A stretch of 64,000 bases of DNA from Roseovarius sp. (GCF_030373445.1 NZ_JAUCYU010000011.1:124001-188000); one strand, 5' to 3'; shown: positions 8,215 to 17,414, numbered from the stretch's first letter. The notes: generated by a model not told the origin, from the sequence alone. Made by a program: numbers and translations.

Positions 8215-8691
8215 ATGGCTCCACCCCCCACGATCCTCGAACTCACCGTCACGCCGGACATGATCGATTATAACGGGCACCTGACCGAGCCCGTCTATTA
8301 CCGCATCTTCACCGACGCGATGACGAAGTTTCTCGAGGATATCGAAATCGGCAGCACGCACCGCCTGCAAACCGGCCGCACGGTCTATTCGGTCGAGGGC
8401 CGCATCCTCTTTTTCCGGGAGGTCAAGGAAGGGGCCGCGTTGTCGGTGACCGGCCGCATCCTCGCCTTCGACGGCAAACGCCTGCACACCTGTTTCGAGA
8501 TGTCCCATGCGGGTGCGCGCATTTCGGCCTACGAGAACGTCTCGCTCTATGTGGAACAGAAGCCTGACAGTGCTCCGTCGGTCGCCACCTTCGACGCGGC
8601 CACGCAGGCGCGGCTCGAACGCCTGAGGGCCGATCACGACGAAGAATGGCCCGCCTTCATCGGCAGGCCGACCGGATTGTCGCGGCGCTGA
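8215..8691 (+). CDS. Hotdog-fold acyl-CoA thioesterase
   Basis: A 158-residue 4-hydroxybenzoyl-CoA-thioesterase-like protein. The motif DMIDYNGHLTEPVYYRIF matches the D-x-N-G-H-x active-site helix of the family, although the usual Asn after the GH segment is Glu or Pro here. Similar thioesterases accompany carnitine dehydrogenase, where they cleave betainyl-CoA. The ATG at 8215 has AAGGCAGG upstream; an in-frame ATG at 8179 would add 12 poorly conserved residues. The gene is alone on the plus strand between two leftward groups. The role in releasing a CoA-bound intermediate is inferred from the neighbourhood. Confidence 0.8.
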   Translation: MAPPPTILELTVTPDMIDYNGHLTEPVYYRIFTDAMTKFLEDIEIGSTHRLQTGRTVYSVEGRILFFREVKEGAALSVTGRILAFDGKRLHTCFEMSHAGARISAYENVSLYVEQKPDSAPSVATFDAATQARLERLRADHDEEWPAFIGRPTGLSRR

Positions 8692-8707
8692 GGCGCCGGC
8701 CCGGCCC

Positions 8708-8727
8708 GCGCGGCAAGATCGCCGCGC
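8708..8727. terminator. Possible terminator hairpin between convergent genes
   Basis: A perfect 7-bp GC stem, GCGCGGC (8708-8714) and GCCGCGC (8721-8727), with a 6-base loop lies between the thioesterase and the leftward SDR. No strong U-tract follows on either strand, so termination is only possible. Confidence 0.45.
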
Positions 8728-8739
8728 AAGCCGTTGATT

Positions 8740-9477
8740 TCAAATCATTGTCAGCCCGCCACTCACGCTCAGCGTCTGGCCGGTGATGTAAGCAGCCTCG
8801 TCGCTCAGGAAGAAGGTGATCGCCGCCGCCTGGTCCGAAGGCTCGGCCGCGCGCCTGAGCGGGATTCCCTTGATGATTTTCTCGACCATCTGTGGATTGT
8901 TTTCCATTTCATGTTCGAAAAGTGGTGTTTTCGTCGGTCCGGGCGCCACGCAGTTCACCGTGATCCCGTTGCGCGCATTCTCTCGTGCCAGGCTCTTCGA
9001 CAGGGCAATCACCGCCCCCTTCGCCCCGGAATAGACAGCTTGCCCCGCCGTCCCGACCCTCGCGGCGTCGGAGGCGACAAAGACCATCCGGCCCGCCTTC
9101 CGCTCGGCCATCTTCCTGAGCACCGGCTGCGCCAGGTAAAGCAGCGACATGAAATTGATGTTCATCACCTTCTGCCAATACTCCACGTTCTCCGTCTCGA
9201 ACCGCGACGCCGCCGTCCAGCCGGTCACGTTCACGAAGCCATGGATGCCGCCATGCCCGGCCTCCGCCTCCTCCACCAGCGTCTCCATCGCCGCCATGTC
9301 CGTCTGGTCCGCCGGCTTCGCGATGAACCGCTCGCCCAGTTCCGCGCCCAGCCCGCTCAGCGCCTCCTCGTTCAGGTCGGTGCCCACCACCCTGTAACCG
9401 TCCTCAACCAGCCGCCGGCACACGCTCGCGCCGATACCGCCCGACGCCCCTGCCACGAGTACGAGTTTCTCTTCCAT
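8740..9477 (-). CDS. SDR-family oxidoreductase
   Basis: A 245-residue classical SDR. GASGGIGASV forms the cofactor loop and VVGTDLNEEA follows as the second strand. The catalytic Ser is in VFVASDAARVG, with Tyr and Lys in YSGAK. The C-terminal TGQTLSVSGG is typical of FabG-like enzymes. The ATG at 9477 is chosen for GGAAGGAAGG about 8 bases upstream; the longer form starting at 9510 adds an unlikely tail. It is the last gene of a leftward run after two acyl-CoA ligases, so a 3-hydroxyacyl-CoA or related alcohol is a plausible substrate. Confidence 0.87.
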   Translation of the reverse strand: MEEKLVLVAGASGGIGASVCRRLVEDGYRVVGTDLNEEALSGLGAELGERFIAKPADQTDMAAMETLVEEAEAGHGGIHGFVNVTGWTAASRFETENVEYWQKVMNINFMSLLYLAQPVLRKMAERKAGRMVFVASDAARVGTAGQAVYSGAKGAVIALSKSLARENARNGITVNCVAPGPTKTPLFEHEMENNPQMVEKIIKGIPLRRAAEPSDQAAAITFFLSDEAAYITGQTLSVSGGLTMI

Positions 9478-9513
9478 GGTGTCGACCTTCCTTCCGTTAT
9501 GCCCGGCCACCGG

Positions 9514-11142
9514 TCACCCGATGACCTGTCGCTTGATCTTGATCCCTTCCGACTCCCGGTCCCAGACACCGGGCGCCCTGATGCCCTCCTCGCGCAGCCG
9601 CAGCTTCTGGATCTTGTGCGTCTCCGTATAGGGCATCTTCTCCATGAACCGGATGTAGCGAGGCACCATGAAATGCGGCATCCGCGGCACCAGGAACTCC
9701 AGCAGGTCCCGCTGCGTCAGGCGCGAGTCCGCGTCGATCTCGACGATCAAAAGCACCTCCTGCTCGCCCATGTCGCTTTCGGTCGCCACGGCCGCGGCAT
9801 TTCTGACCTCCGGATGCGCCAGCGCCTCGTTCTCCACTTCGGCCGACGAGATGTTCTCGCCGCGGCGCCGGATCGCCTCCTTGGTGCGGTCCACGAAATA
9901 GTAATTCCCCTCCTCGTCGCGGTAGAGCGTATCGCCCGTGTGAAACCACCCGTTCCGCCAGACCTTCGCGGTGGCCTCCGGCATCGCCCAGTAACCCGGC
10001 GAAATCACGTGCGGCATGTCGCACCGCACGACCAGCTCGCCGACCTGCCCATGCGGCAGCTCGAAATCGTGCTCGTCGACGATCTTCACCTCGAAATTGC
10101 CCCACTCGTTCTCGACCCGCCCGCAATAGCCATGGGCGAATGTCTGGTCGGTGATCAGCGGCGACATCACCGCCGGGCCCATCTCCGTCATGTCGAGCTG
10201 GGTATAAAGGCTGACGCCGAACCGCTCCGAGAATTCCGCGGCGTAGGAGGGCAGGGGCTGCTGAATGACCGTCCGCAGCGGGTTGTCGCTGTCATCGTCG
10301 CGCCGCGGCTGGTTCATCAGGAACTTCGCCACCGCCCCCAGGATGAAGCAACAGGTCGCCTCCAGCCGGCGCACCTCCTGCCAGAAGGTCGAGGTCGAGA
10401 AATCCTTCATGAGCGCCATCGACGCCCCGAACCCCAGAACCGCATGCGGCACCAGAGCCCCGCCAAGATGGTAATAGGGCAGGTTGATCAGGAACCGGTC
10501 ATCCTCCTGGAAGAAGCGCAACGCGCGCTTGCCCATCACCGCGGTATGAAGATGCGGGGAAATCACGCCTTTCGACGGGCCCGTCGTGCCGGACGTGTAA
10601 AAGATGCCATGTGGCTCCCACGGCTGGATCGGCGGCTGCGGTTCCGAGAACCCGGCTTCGTCGCCCCAAAGCGTCTCTTCCGGCAGGTACTCCAGCGGAA
10701 GGTCGCCCTCCGGCTCGCCACCCACGACGACGACCCGCTCGAGCTGGCCAAGCTCGATGACCGCCAGCCGGTCCAGAAGCTCGGCATGGCAGATGATCGT
10801 CTTCGCCTCGGAATTCCGGACGATATGTTCCAGCGTTCCGCCCCGAAGCGACAGGTTGATCGGAACGAAGATCCCGCCCATGTAGCTCAGCCCGAAATGC
10901 ACCCGCACGATCGTGCTCGTGCTCGGCAGCCACACCAGGACCGGCTCGCCCCGCCGGATACCCAGCGCCTGAAGTGCCGCCGCCGTTCGCCGCCCGACCG
11001 TGCGCGCCTCGGCATAGGTCCAGGCCTCGTCGCCCTCGAACAGGATCAGGGGCTTGTCGCCCCTGCGCCCGGCCTGGTCATCCAGCATTGCCGGCAGAAC
11101 GCACACTTCACGTGGCGGAACATTTGCATTCTCAATTGCCAT
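9514..11142 (-). CDS. AMP-dependent acyl-CoA ligase (CaiC-like)
   Basis: A 542-residue ANL-superfamily enzyme that activates a carboxylic acid through an acyl-adenylate to the CoA ester. It shows the P-loop TSGTTGPSKG, the middle GWFHTGDTLYRDEEGNYYF, the hinge DRTKEAIRRRGENIS, and the C-terminal Lys region HKIQKLRLREEG. The RRRGENIS motif is typical of the crotonobetaine/carnitine-CoA ligase branch. The ATG at 11142 has GAGGTG 6 bases before it. A second ligase of the same class lies upstream, so the pathway may activate two acids. The true acid is not known. Confidence 0.88.
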   Translation of the reverse strand: MAIENANVPPREVCVLPAMLDDQAGRRGDKPLILFEGDEAWTYAEARTVGRRTAAALQALGIRRGEPVLVWLPSTSTIVRVHFGLSYMGGIFVPINLSLRGGTLEHIVRNSEAKTIICHAELLDRLAVIELGQLERVVVVGGEPEGDLPLEYLPEETLWGDEAGFSEPQPPIQPWEPHGIFYTSGTTGPSKGVISPHLHTAVMGKRALRFFQEDDRFLINLPYYHLGGALVPHAVLGFGASMALMKDFSTSTFWQEVRRLEATCCFILGAVAKFLMNQPRRDDDSDNPLRTVIQQPLPSYAAEFSERFGVSLYTQLDMTEMGPAVMSPLITDQTFAHGYCGRVENEWGNFEVKIVDEHDFELPHGQVGELVVRCDMPHVISPGYWAMPEATAKVWRNGWFHTGDTLYRDEEGNYYFVDRTKEAIRRRGENISSAEVENEALAHPEVRNAAAVATESDMGEQEVLLIVEIDADSRLTQRDLLEFLVPRMPHFMVPRYIRFMEKMPYTETHKIQKLRLREEGIRAPGVWDRESEGIKIKRQVIG

Positions 11143-11280
11143 GCGCTTCACCTCGATGGTTCGGGGCCGGAGCCTTCGCCGGCCTGATGAAACTGGTCTG
11201 TCGGGGCCCGCGGGAACTCCACGGGGCGGCGTGCCCCGGCCAGGACCGAGCGTCCGAAGGGGAATCTTCCGCCATCCGCC

Positions 11281-12921
11281 TCACACCCATTTCCCCGTCA
11301 CGCGGTCGAAACAGCCGGCCCGCGGATCGCCGCTCTCGTCCTGCAGCTTGCGCTTGGCGACCTTCGACGAACCGGTCCGGGGCAGGGCATCGCGAAACTC
11401 GTAGAAACGCGGCACCTTGAAGGCCGCCAGTTCCCGCTCACAATGCGCGATGATCCGGTCCAGCAGGCGCGTGGCTCCGCTCTTGCCCTCGCTCAGCACG
11501 ATACAGGCCTTCACCTCTTCCCCGCGCATCTCGTCGGGCACCGGTACGATGGCCGCCTCGTCAATGCCCGGAAACGCGTTCAGAACGGTCTCGAGCTCGC
11601 GGGCCGCGATGTTCTCGCCGCTCCGCCTGACCATGTCCTTCTGCCGGCCGATGATCCGGTAGAACCCGTTCTCGTCCTTCACGAACAGGTCGCCGGTATG
11701 AAACCACCCGTCGATCAGCGCCGCCTGCGTTGCCCCGGGGTTGCGGTAATATCCCTGCATGATGCCCCGGCCCGACACCAGCAGCTCTCCGGGCTCGCCC
11801 GCGGGCACGTCCTCGCCCGCGCCGTTCACCACCCGGCACCGCCGGAACGGCCCCGGGATCCCGCAGAAGCCCGAGCCCACCATCTCGTCGCCCTCGAGCG
11901 GCATGAAGATCGCCGGGCCCAGCTCCGTCATGCCGAAGGCCTCGCGTGCCCGGATGCCGAACCGTTCCTCGATCAGCGCATGAAGGTTCTTCGGGACGCC
12001 GTAGATATTGGCGCGTACAACGCTGTTCAGCCGGTCATCGGCCCGCGGTGGCTGCTTGTAGGCGATCCATGGGAACAGGCAGAAATTGATATCGTATTCG
12101 CGCAGCCACCCCACGAAGCGCGACGCGCTCTGCTTCCTCGCCACGAAAAGCGTGCCCCGGTGCAGCAGCGTCATCAGCAAAAGCCACTGCGGATCCATGT
12201 AATAGAACGGTGTCGAGGCCAGCAGCCTGTCATAGCTCTGGCCGTCCCGGAACGCGTTCGAGATGCCGGCGACCATCCAGTATTCATGGGTCAGCATGCA
12301 CCCCTTGGGAAAGCCCGTGGTGCCCGACGTGTACTGGATGTTCATCAGGTCCTGCGACGTGGGCGCATCCTTCGGGATGAAACGCTCGGCCTTGCCGCTG
12401 ATCATCTCCTCAAGGTCATGGCCATACCCCGCCCCGCCCAGACCGATGACCGCCGCGTCGGGGATCGCCACGCCGTGATGCGCCCTGGCCCCCTCGAAGG
12501 CCGCCTCGTGATCGCGGTGAAGCACGATGAACGCCGCCTCGCTGTCGCCCAGAACGTAGCCCAGCTCCCGCTCTCGGTAGCCGGTGTTCACCGGGATCAT
12601 CACCGCCCCGATCTTGGCCAGCGCGAACCACGTCAGCGGAAAGGCCGGGATGTTCGGCAGCATCACGGCAACATGGCTGCCCTTGCCGATGCCTATGCCC
12701 TCCAGCCTCTGCGCCAGGTGGTTCACACGCTGGCGCATCCCCTCGTAGGTTTCCGTCTCCCCGGCCTCGAAGAAGTTCCACACGATGCGGTCCCCGCCCT
12801 CGGCCGCCGCTGCATCGATAAGCTCGCCCAGGTTCGATGGCAGGGGGCGCGCCTCGATATCCGCCAGTCTCGACGTGACATCCTGCAGGTATGAGCTTGT
12901 AGAATTCAGTTTCTTGTCCAC
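11281..12921 (-). CDS. AMP-dependent acyl-CoA ligase (CaiC-like)
   Basis: A 546-residue ANL acid-CoA ligase. Motifs in order are TSGTTGFPKG, an acyl-pocket FGMTELGP, GWFHTGDLFVKDENGFY, the hinge GRQKDMVRRSGENIA, and TGSSKVAKRKLQ with the C-terminal catalytic Lys. It starts with GTG behind a poor ribosome site (AGAAAG). It is the first gene of the leftward operon with the second ligase and the SDR, and divergent, across a 660-base gap, from a LysR gene. Closest by pattern to crotonobetaine/carnitine-CoA ligases. Confidence 0.87.
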   Translation of the reverse strand: MDKKLNSTSSYLQDVTSRLADIEARPLPSNLGELIDAAAAEGGDRIVWNFFEAGETETYEGMRQRVNHLAQRLEGIGIGKGSHVAVMLPNIPAFPLTWFALAKIGAVMIPVNTGYRERELGYVLGDSEAAFIVLHRDHEAAFEGARAHHGVAIPDAAVIGLGGAGYGHDLEEMISGKAERFIPKDAPTSQDLMNIQYTSGTTGFPKGCMLTHEYWMVAGISNAFRDGQSYDRLLASTPFYYMDPQWLLLMTLLHRGTLFVARKQSASRFVGWLREYDINFCLFPWIAYKQPPRADDRLNSVVRANIYGVPKNLHALIEERFGIRAREAFGMTELGPAIFMPLEGDEMVGSGFCGIPGPFRRCRVVNGAGEDVPAGEPGELLVSGRGIMQGYYRNPGATQAALIDGWFHTGDLFVKDENGFYRIIGRQKDMVRRSGENIAARELETVLNAFPGIDEAAIVPVPDEMRGEEVKACIVLSEGKSGATRLLDRIIAHCERELAAFKVPRFYEFRDALPRTGSSKVAKRKLQDESGDPRAGCFDRVTGKWV

Positions 12922-13354
12922 ACGTTTCGTCTTTCTGTTCCGGGGCGCCGGAACAAATTGGCTTTTCCGATTTTGCAGTGAAGGCTTGCGTTCTGCGGCG
13001 GCGTGACTGCCCGAAAGTGGCGGGCGCCGGTCGGTGGCGTCTACCTCAGCGGATCTCTCCCGCGCCGCAGGGCGCCCGGTCCCGACAGCCGCATGTCCCT
13101 GCCGTCTTCTGGAAGGTCGACCCGAAGGCGCATGGCCCTCCCGACCCCGTCAGCAAGGATGTGCCACCAATTCACCGTGCGCTGTGCCATGTGAGTTCGT
13201 TCCCGTTGCTGACTCCCCGCTGGCGGGTTGTCTTGAAGCTTAGTCGCTGGCTCGAGAACAAGGCCAATAGCCTTTCGTCCAGAACCTTGTGGGAAAATGT
13301 TATGTCTCTCAGGTCGCGCCCCGGACGCGGTTCCCGAAGCTTGCCGGGGCAGGG

Positions 13355-13373
13355 GCCCGGCACGATGCCGGGC
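13355..13373. other. Short perfect GC hairpin
   Basis: GCCCGGC (13355-13361) and GCCGGGC (13367-13373) form a 7-bp stem with a 5-base loop (ACGAT). No U-tract follows (GTGTTAACG), so it may be an operator or leader structure rather than a terminator. Confidence 0.4.
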
Positions 13374-13420
13374 GTGTTAACGCACGTGCCTTCCGGCCTG
13401 CCGGTAAATCGCACCGACAA

Positions 13421-13453
13421 AATACCGACGTAATACCGACGTGATACCGACGC
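13421..13453. repeat. Three tandem 11-base repeats (ATACCGACGT unit)
   Basis: The units are AATACCGACGT, AATACCGACGT and GATACCGACGC, one directly after the other, preceded by a partial GCACCGACAA. The 11-base period is about one helical turn, so each CCGAC core faces the same side of the DNA. The array lies about 130 bases upstream of the LysR start codon, a good place for a regulator array. Confidence 0.7.
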
Positions 13454-13581
13454 TCCGAAAAGGCCCCGTTTCGGCTGGAACATGTCCGTTAACCGGTCCG
13501 GACCGCCGGCAGATTGGGGGTGTTCCTTCCCGGCCTTTGCGTCCATTCTGGACGCGTCCAAGACAAGTCACCGAGGAACGA

Positions 13582-14505
13582 ATGCCGAGGATCAACGTCC
13601 GCCATCTCCAGGTTTTCAAGGTAATTATGGAGATCGGCACGGTCTCGGGCGCGGCCCGGGTCCTCAATGTTTCGCAGCCGGCCTTGACCAAGACACTCAA
13701 GACGCTGGAAGGCCGGATGGGGGTCACGCTCTTCGAACGGATCAAGGGCCGCCTCCACCCCACCCCCGACAGCCACACCCTCCTCCCCGAAGTCGAACGC
13801 CTCTTCGGCGTCCTCAACTCCGTCGAACACCTCGCCGACGAGATCAAGAATGGTCAGGTCGGCCGTCTCACCCTCGCCGCCTCCCCGACCTTGTCGTCCA
13901 CGGTTCTGTGCGAGGCCGTGGCGAAATTTTCCTTGGAACAACCGCGGGTTGCGGTGCAGATCAAGTCGCTGTCCACGCGGGCCGTGATCGAGGAACTGTC
14001 CAACAATCAGGCCGATGTGGGACTGGTCGACGTGCCTATCGGAAACGACCTGTTCGAGACCATTCCCCTATGCGAAGCCGAAGTGGCCTGCGTTGTCCGG
14101 GATGACGACCCGCTTGCCGAACGCACCTCGCTGGGGCCGAAGGAACTTGTCGACAGGAAGCTGATCTGCTTCGCCGACGACACCTATTCCGGCATGATGC
14201 TGCGGAAATCTTTTCGGGACGCCAAGCAGCCCTTTCCCCAGTCAATCGCGATCAACCAATCGATGGTGGGATGTTCTCTCGTCCGCCAGGGTGCCGGAAT
14301 TTCGATCATAGACCCGTTTCCGCTTCTCACGAACCCCATCCCCGGTATCCGCCTGATCCCTTTCCGGCCGGAAATTCTCATAAGGCCAAGCATGATCCTT
14401 CCCCCAGAGCGGCCACAGTCGATCCTCAGCGAGATGTTCCTAGAAACACTCAAGTCGTCGGTGGACGAGGCTGTCCTGAGATATCCTTTGCTGCGTCCAA
14501 CGTGA
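13582..14505 (+). CDS. LysR-family transcriptional regulator
   Basis: A 307-residue LysR protein. The winged helix-turn-helix covers residues about 3-62, with SGAARVLNVSQPALTKTLKTLE as the recognition region shown in part by NVSQPALTKTL. A two-lobed periplasmic-binding-like effector domain follows. The ATG at 13582 has GAGGAACG upstream and starts exactly at the conserved MPRINVRHLQVFK. The gene is divergent from the acyl-CoA ligase operon and probably controls it, perhaps through the tandem repeats upstream. The inducer is unknown, though a CoA ester or the acid is likely. Confidence 0.87.
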   Translation: MPRINVRHLQVFKVIMEIGTVSGAARVLNVSQPALTKTLKTLEGRMGVTLFERIKGRLHPTPDSHTLLPEVERLFGVLNSVEHLADEIKNGQVGRLTLAASPTLSSTVLCEAVAKFSLEQPRVAVQIKSLSTRAVIEELSNNQADVGLVDVPIGNDLFETIPLCEAEVACVVRDDDPLAERTSLGPKELVDRKLICFADDTYSGMMLRKSFRDAKQPFPQSIAINQSMVGCSLVRQGAGISIIDPFPLLTNPIPGIRLIPFRPEILIRPSMILPPERPQSILSEMFLETLKSSVDEAVLRYPLLRPT

Positions 14506-14636
14506 CAAAGTATTGAAAAGTAAAATGAAAACTTTGCATCTTTTTCACACATGACTGCCGGAAGAAGGGCGTCGCAATCGGATTTGCAGCACCTCGAACG
14601 AATTGCATTTTGCCATTTCGGCAGGTTTTTGGTGGA

Positions 14637-15860
14637 TCAGCCGACCGACGCGTTATTGAGCCACGGTGGCAACTCGAACTGGCTGTCAGCGTAGGGCTCT
14701 GGTGCAATCAATGCGCGCTCCTGGTCTGGTCCCTGGATCTGGTAGAAGAGATGCGGCAACCCCAGCGAAGGGTCGCGAACGGCATCGGGGTAGGGAACAA
14801 CGGACTGCCATTTGGGGTGATACCGAATTGTCCCCGCGACGCTCCGATAAGTGTAATTCAACAGGCACTGTGCGACTTGCCTGTTGACCTGCGCTTCGCC
14901 CGGACCCCCGGTACGTCCAGCTATGGCCGCGGCTATCGCGTAGTGGTGCAGTGAAGTGTAGGGCTGACATCCGACTTCCGGCGTCGAGTTCGCTCCGAAC
15001 CTTTCGGTATACATGCGCGAAAAATTCTTTCCGATCTCGTCGCGTGGAAGACCGATCACTGTGCCGACGATCGCGCCCTTGCCCTTGTCACCGACGATTT
15101 CGCTGAATGTCCTGTGCATCGCCCCGTACTGCAGGTAGAGCAGGCACGGCAAAGGGTTTTCCATGAACTTTAGATGAAACCTTGCCAGGTCGCCGGAATA
15201 GAATTGCGTCGTGGCGAGGACCGCGGGGTCGTGAGCTCGGATGTCGTCGAGTATTTCGTCCCAGTTCTCGGTGCTCGACTTGACCACGATCGGGCGCTTG
15301 ACGAGGTCCCAGCCAAACTGGCCGGTCGCCGATGCCATCGCGTTGGCGATAACCACGCTATACGGCTTGTTCCCCGAGATGATGGCAATGCGTGAGTTGC
15401 GCGGTTCCCACTGACCGGTTTCGCGCAGCCATGACAGGAACTTGATGAAGCCCTGACCATACCAGTATTCCGCCGGGTCTCCCATGAAACATCCGAAATA
15501 CCTGTCTGGGTCGCTCATGACGGTGTCATGGTGCTGGAGCAGCGTGTTATGGTGGATGTAGATAATTCCGGCATCCGCAATGACTTCGTATTCGGAATTC
15601 TGCGAGCCGATGTTGTATCCATTTATGATCGCGTGAACATTGTGGTGGCCGATCAGATGACGAGCCGCGCGCACGACTTCCGGCGCGCTTTGGGAGCCGG
15701 TATCCTCGAAGAACAGCTCGATCTTTCTTCCGAGAATGCCTGAACGCTGATTGATCTCGTCTGCGGCCATCAGCATGCCATTGCGGAACTCCCGTGCATC
15801 GGCGGCCGACGGGCCGGAAAGCGGGATCATGCTTCCTATCGGGATCGTGTCATCCGTCAT
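14637..15860 (-). CDS. Cytoplasmic amide-binding-protein homologue (AmiC-like sensor, Peripla_BP_6)
   Basis: About 407 residues with the type-I binding-protein pattern IPIGSMIPLSGPSAADAREF and AADEINQRSGILGRKIEL. There is no signal peptide or lipobox at the N-terminus, so the protein should stay in the cytoplasm, as AmiC does. It is clearly related to the exported binding protein at 18402: LLYLQYG corresponds to LVYLQYG, and GQWEPRNSRI to QGWTPKNRKV. Its ATG at 15860 overlaps the end of the kinase gene by 11 bases; an ATG at 15899 is also possible. No ribosome site is seen, so translation is probably coupled. It likely reports intracellular amide to the kinase. Confidence 0.82.
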   Translation of the reverse strand: MTDDTIPIGSMIPLSGPSAADAREFRNGMLMAADEINQRSGILGRKIELFFEDTGSQSAPEVVRAARHLIGHHNVHAIINGYNIGSQNSEYEVIADAGIIYIHHNTLLQHHDTVMSDPDRYFGCFMGDPAEYWYGQGFIKFLSWLRETGQWEPRNSRIAIISGNKPYSVVIANAMASATGQFGWDLVKRPIVVKSSTENWDEILDDIRAHDPAVLATTQFYSGDLARFHLKFMENPLPCLLYLQYGAMHRTFSEIVGDKGKGAIVGTVIGLPRDEIGKNFSRMYTERFGANSTPEVGCQPYTSLHHYAIAAAIAGRTGGPGEAQVNRQVAQCLLNYTYRSVAGTIRYHPKWQSVVPYPDAVRDPSLGLPHLFYQIQGPDQERALIAPEPYADSQFELPPWLNNASVG

Positions 15861-17397
15861 CGGTGCGGCCGGAGATTTCTGGGACGAGTTCGGGTTCATA
15901 AAGAAGGTTGTGCATCGTCACGCGCAGGCTGGGGGGGCTGACCGGCTTTATTAGGACCGGAAAGCCCTGCTGCCTGATGCTCTTGATCAGGTCCGGGTTG
16001 GTGTCCGCCGTTACCACGATTGCCGGACAGGGCTTCTCCAGCGTATCGTTGATTTCAATGACGAGATCGGTTCCCTGAACCGCGCCCTGTAACCTGTAGT
16101 CGGTAATGATCAGATCAGGTTCGTTTTCCAAGTCGGCAATGGACGGTTGCAGGTTATCGTACCTGTCGAGAACAATGACGGTCATGCCCCATCTTTCGAG
16201 AAGCGAGACGAGCGCATCCCTCAAGATATCGTCGTCTTCTATGACGAGTGCGGTCAAGCCGCTGAATTCTCCGCCAACACGTTCGTTTATGTCCGGCTCG
16301 CCCATGTCGGAGTGCCAAACACTGCCGATAGGAACGTCAATCGAGAAAGTCGACCCTTTGCCCGGTGTGCTCGTAACGGATATCCTGTGATCCAGAACAT
16401 CTGCCATGCGCTTGGCGATGTTCAGGCCAAGCCCTAGCGAATGTTTCCGGTAGGAATGCTTGGTAGAAATGCGGAAGAACTCTTTGAAGATGTCTTCGTA
16501 ATGCGTTTCAGGAATACCTGGTCCGGTATCCGTAACCTGGATGCGGAGGTTCCGACCTTTGCGGCGACATCCCACGAGAACACGGCCGGTGTCGGTGTAA
16601 CGCACTGCATTGGCGACGAAATTGCTGACAATTCTCTCAAGGAGCGCGCGGTCGCTACTCAGCGCGACGTTTGAGGGCATTACTCGGAAATCGAGTCCTT
16701 TTTCCGTCGCGAGATGCTCGAACTGGATCTGCATGCGTTCAAGGATCATGGAGACCTGGAATGTCGAGATCTTCGGTTCCACGCGGCCAGCGTCCAACTG
16801 GCCGATGTTCAGCAGCGCGCCAAGCAGATCTTCCATGATGGACACGGAAACGTCCATGTTGTGAAGCAGTTGCTCGCGCTCTTCGTCGGATTGCGCCTCG
16901 ATGCAGTTGTATATCAGGATTTTCAGGGAGGCGAGCGGCTGGCGCAGGTCATGGTTGGCTGCCCGCAAGAACCTCGATTTCACGCGCTCTGACTCGGCGG
17001 ATTTGTCTCGTTCCTTTTCAAGGGAGCGCTCGCTGCGAATGATCTCGGTGAAGTCGCTGAGAACGGTGATGGTACCACCACCGGGCATGGGAGTATGGCG
17101 CAGCTGGTGGATAGAGCCATCGGAGAAAAGCAAGCGATTTCTCTCGTTGTTCTCGAAATTCGCGATCTGCTGTTCAATCCATGTTTGCGCAGGCGTTGTG
17201 ACGATCAGGTCGGAGCAGCGCAGAATTTCGCCAAGAAACTCTTCTCGGCTAAATCCCGCCAGACTTTCCGGCGAGGCTTTACCGAAACGTTTAGAGAATG
17301 CTTTGTTGCAGAATTGCAGGGCGCCGGTATTTGACCACACGGCAACCCCGAAGTCCAAGGCTTCGACGCCCTTCGCCAGTGCGCTAGCCGGCTCCAT
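15850..17397 (-). CDS. Soluble hybrid histidine kinase (PAS - HisKA - HATPase - REC)
   Basis: A 515-residue kinase without membrane segments. A PAS-like domain spans about 8-118. The dimerisation/phospho-acceptor helix contains RAANHDLRQPLASL with His149, and the ATPase N box is NFVANAVRY at about 260. The G boxes are DTGPGIPE and SLGLGLNIAKR. A C-terminal receiver (about 383-500) has acidic residues IEDDD, phospho-acceptor Asp433 in IITDYRLQG, and Lys484. It is transcribed after the response regulator (17 bases apart) and before the AmiC-like protein, with which it overlaps. It is probably the cytoplasmic signal integrator of the amide module. Confidence 0.88.
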   Translation of the reverse strand: MEPASALAKGVEALDFGVAVWSNTGALQFCNKAFSKRFGKASPESLAGFSREEFLGEILRCSDLIVTTPAQTWIEQQIANFENNERNRLLFSDGSIHQLRHTPMPGGGTITVLSDFTEIIRSERSLEKERDKSAESERVKSRFLRAANHDLRQPLASLKILIYNCIEAQSDEEREQLLHNMDVSVSIMEDLLGALLNIGQLDAGRVEPKISTFQVSMILERMQIQFEHLATEKGLDFRVMPSNVALSSDRALLERIVSNFVANAVRYTDTGRVLVGCRRKGRNLRIQVTDTGPGIPETHYEDIFKEFFRISTKHSYRKHSLGLGLNIAKRMADVLDHRISVTSTPGKGSTFSIDVPIGSVWHSDMGEPDINERVGGEFSGLTALVIEDDDILRDALVSLLERWGMTVIVLDRYDNLQPSIADLENEPDLIITDYRLQGAVQGTDLVIEINDTLEKPCPAIVVTADTNPDLIKSIRQQGFPVLIKPVSPPSLRVTMHNLLYEPELVPEISGRTDDG

Positions 17398-17414
17398 TAC
17401 AAGTTTGCATCCCT

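Larger units (their letters stand above)
12922..13581. other. 660-base divergent intergenic region between acyl-CoA ligase operon and LysR gene
   Basis: No credible gene is seen; the short open frames here have no family pattern or ribosome sites. It contains a GC hairpin (13355-13373) and three tandem 11-base repeats (13421-13453) upstream of the LysR gene. The length is unusual for this compact window, so it may hold an unannotated small RNA or a decayed gene, but neither can be shown. Confidence 0.5.

Noticed and set aside
1507..12921. Naming the region a carnitine operon
   Set aside because: Carnitine dehydrogenase and the 3-dehydrocarnitine cleavage enzyme are absent, and all enzyme families here have many other substrates.
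13421..13453. Possible CRISPR-like repeat array
   Set aside because: Units are 11 bases and directly adjacent with no spacers, so this is a tandem repeat and not CRISPR.
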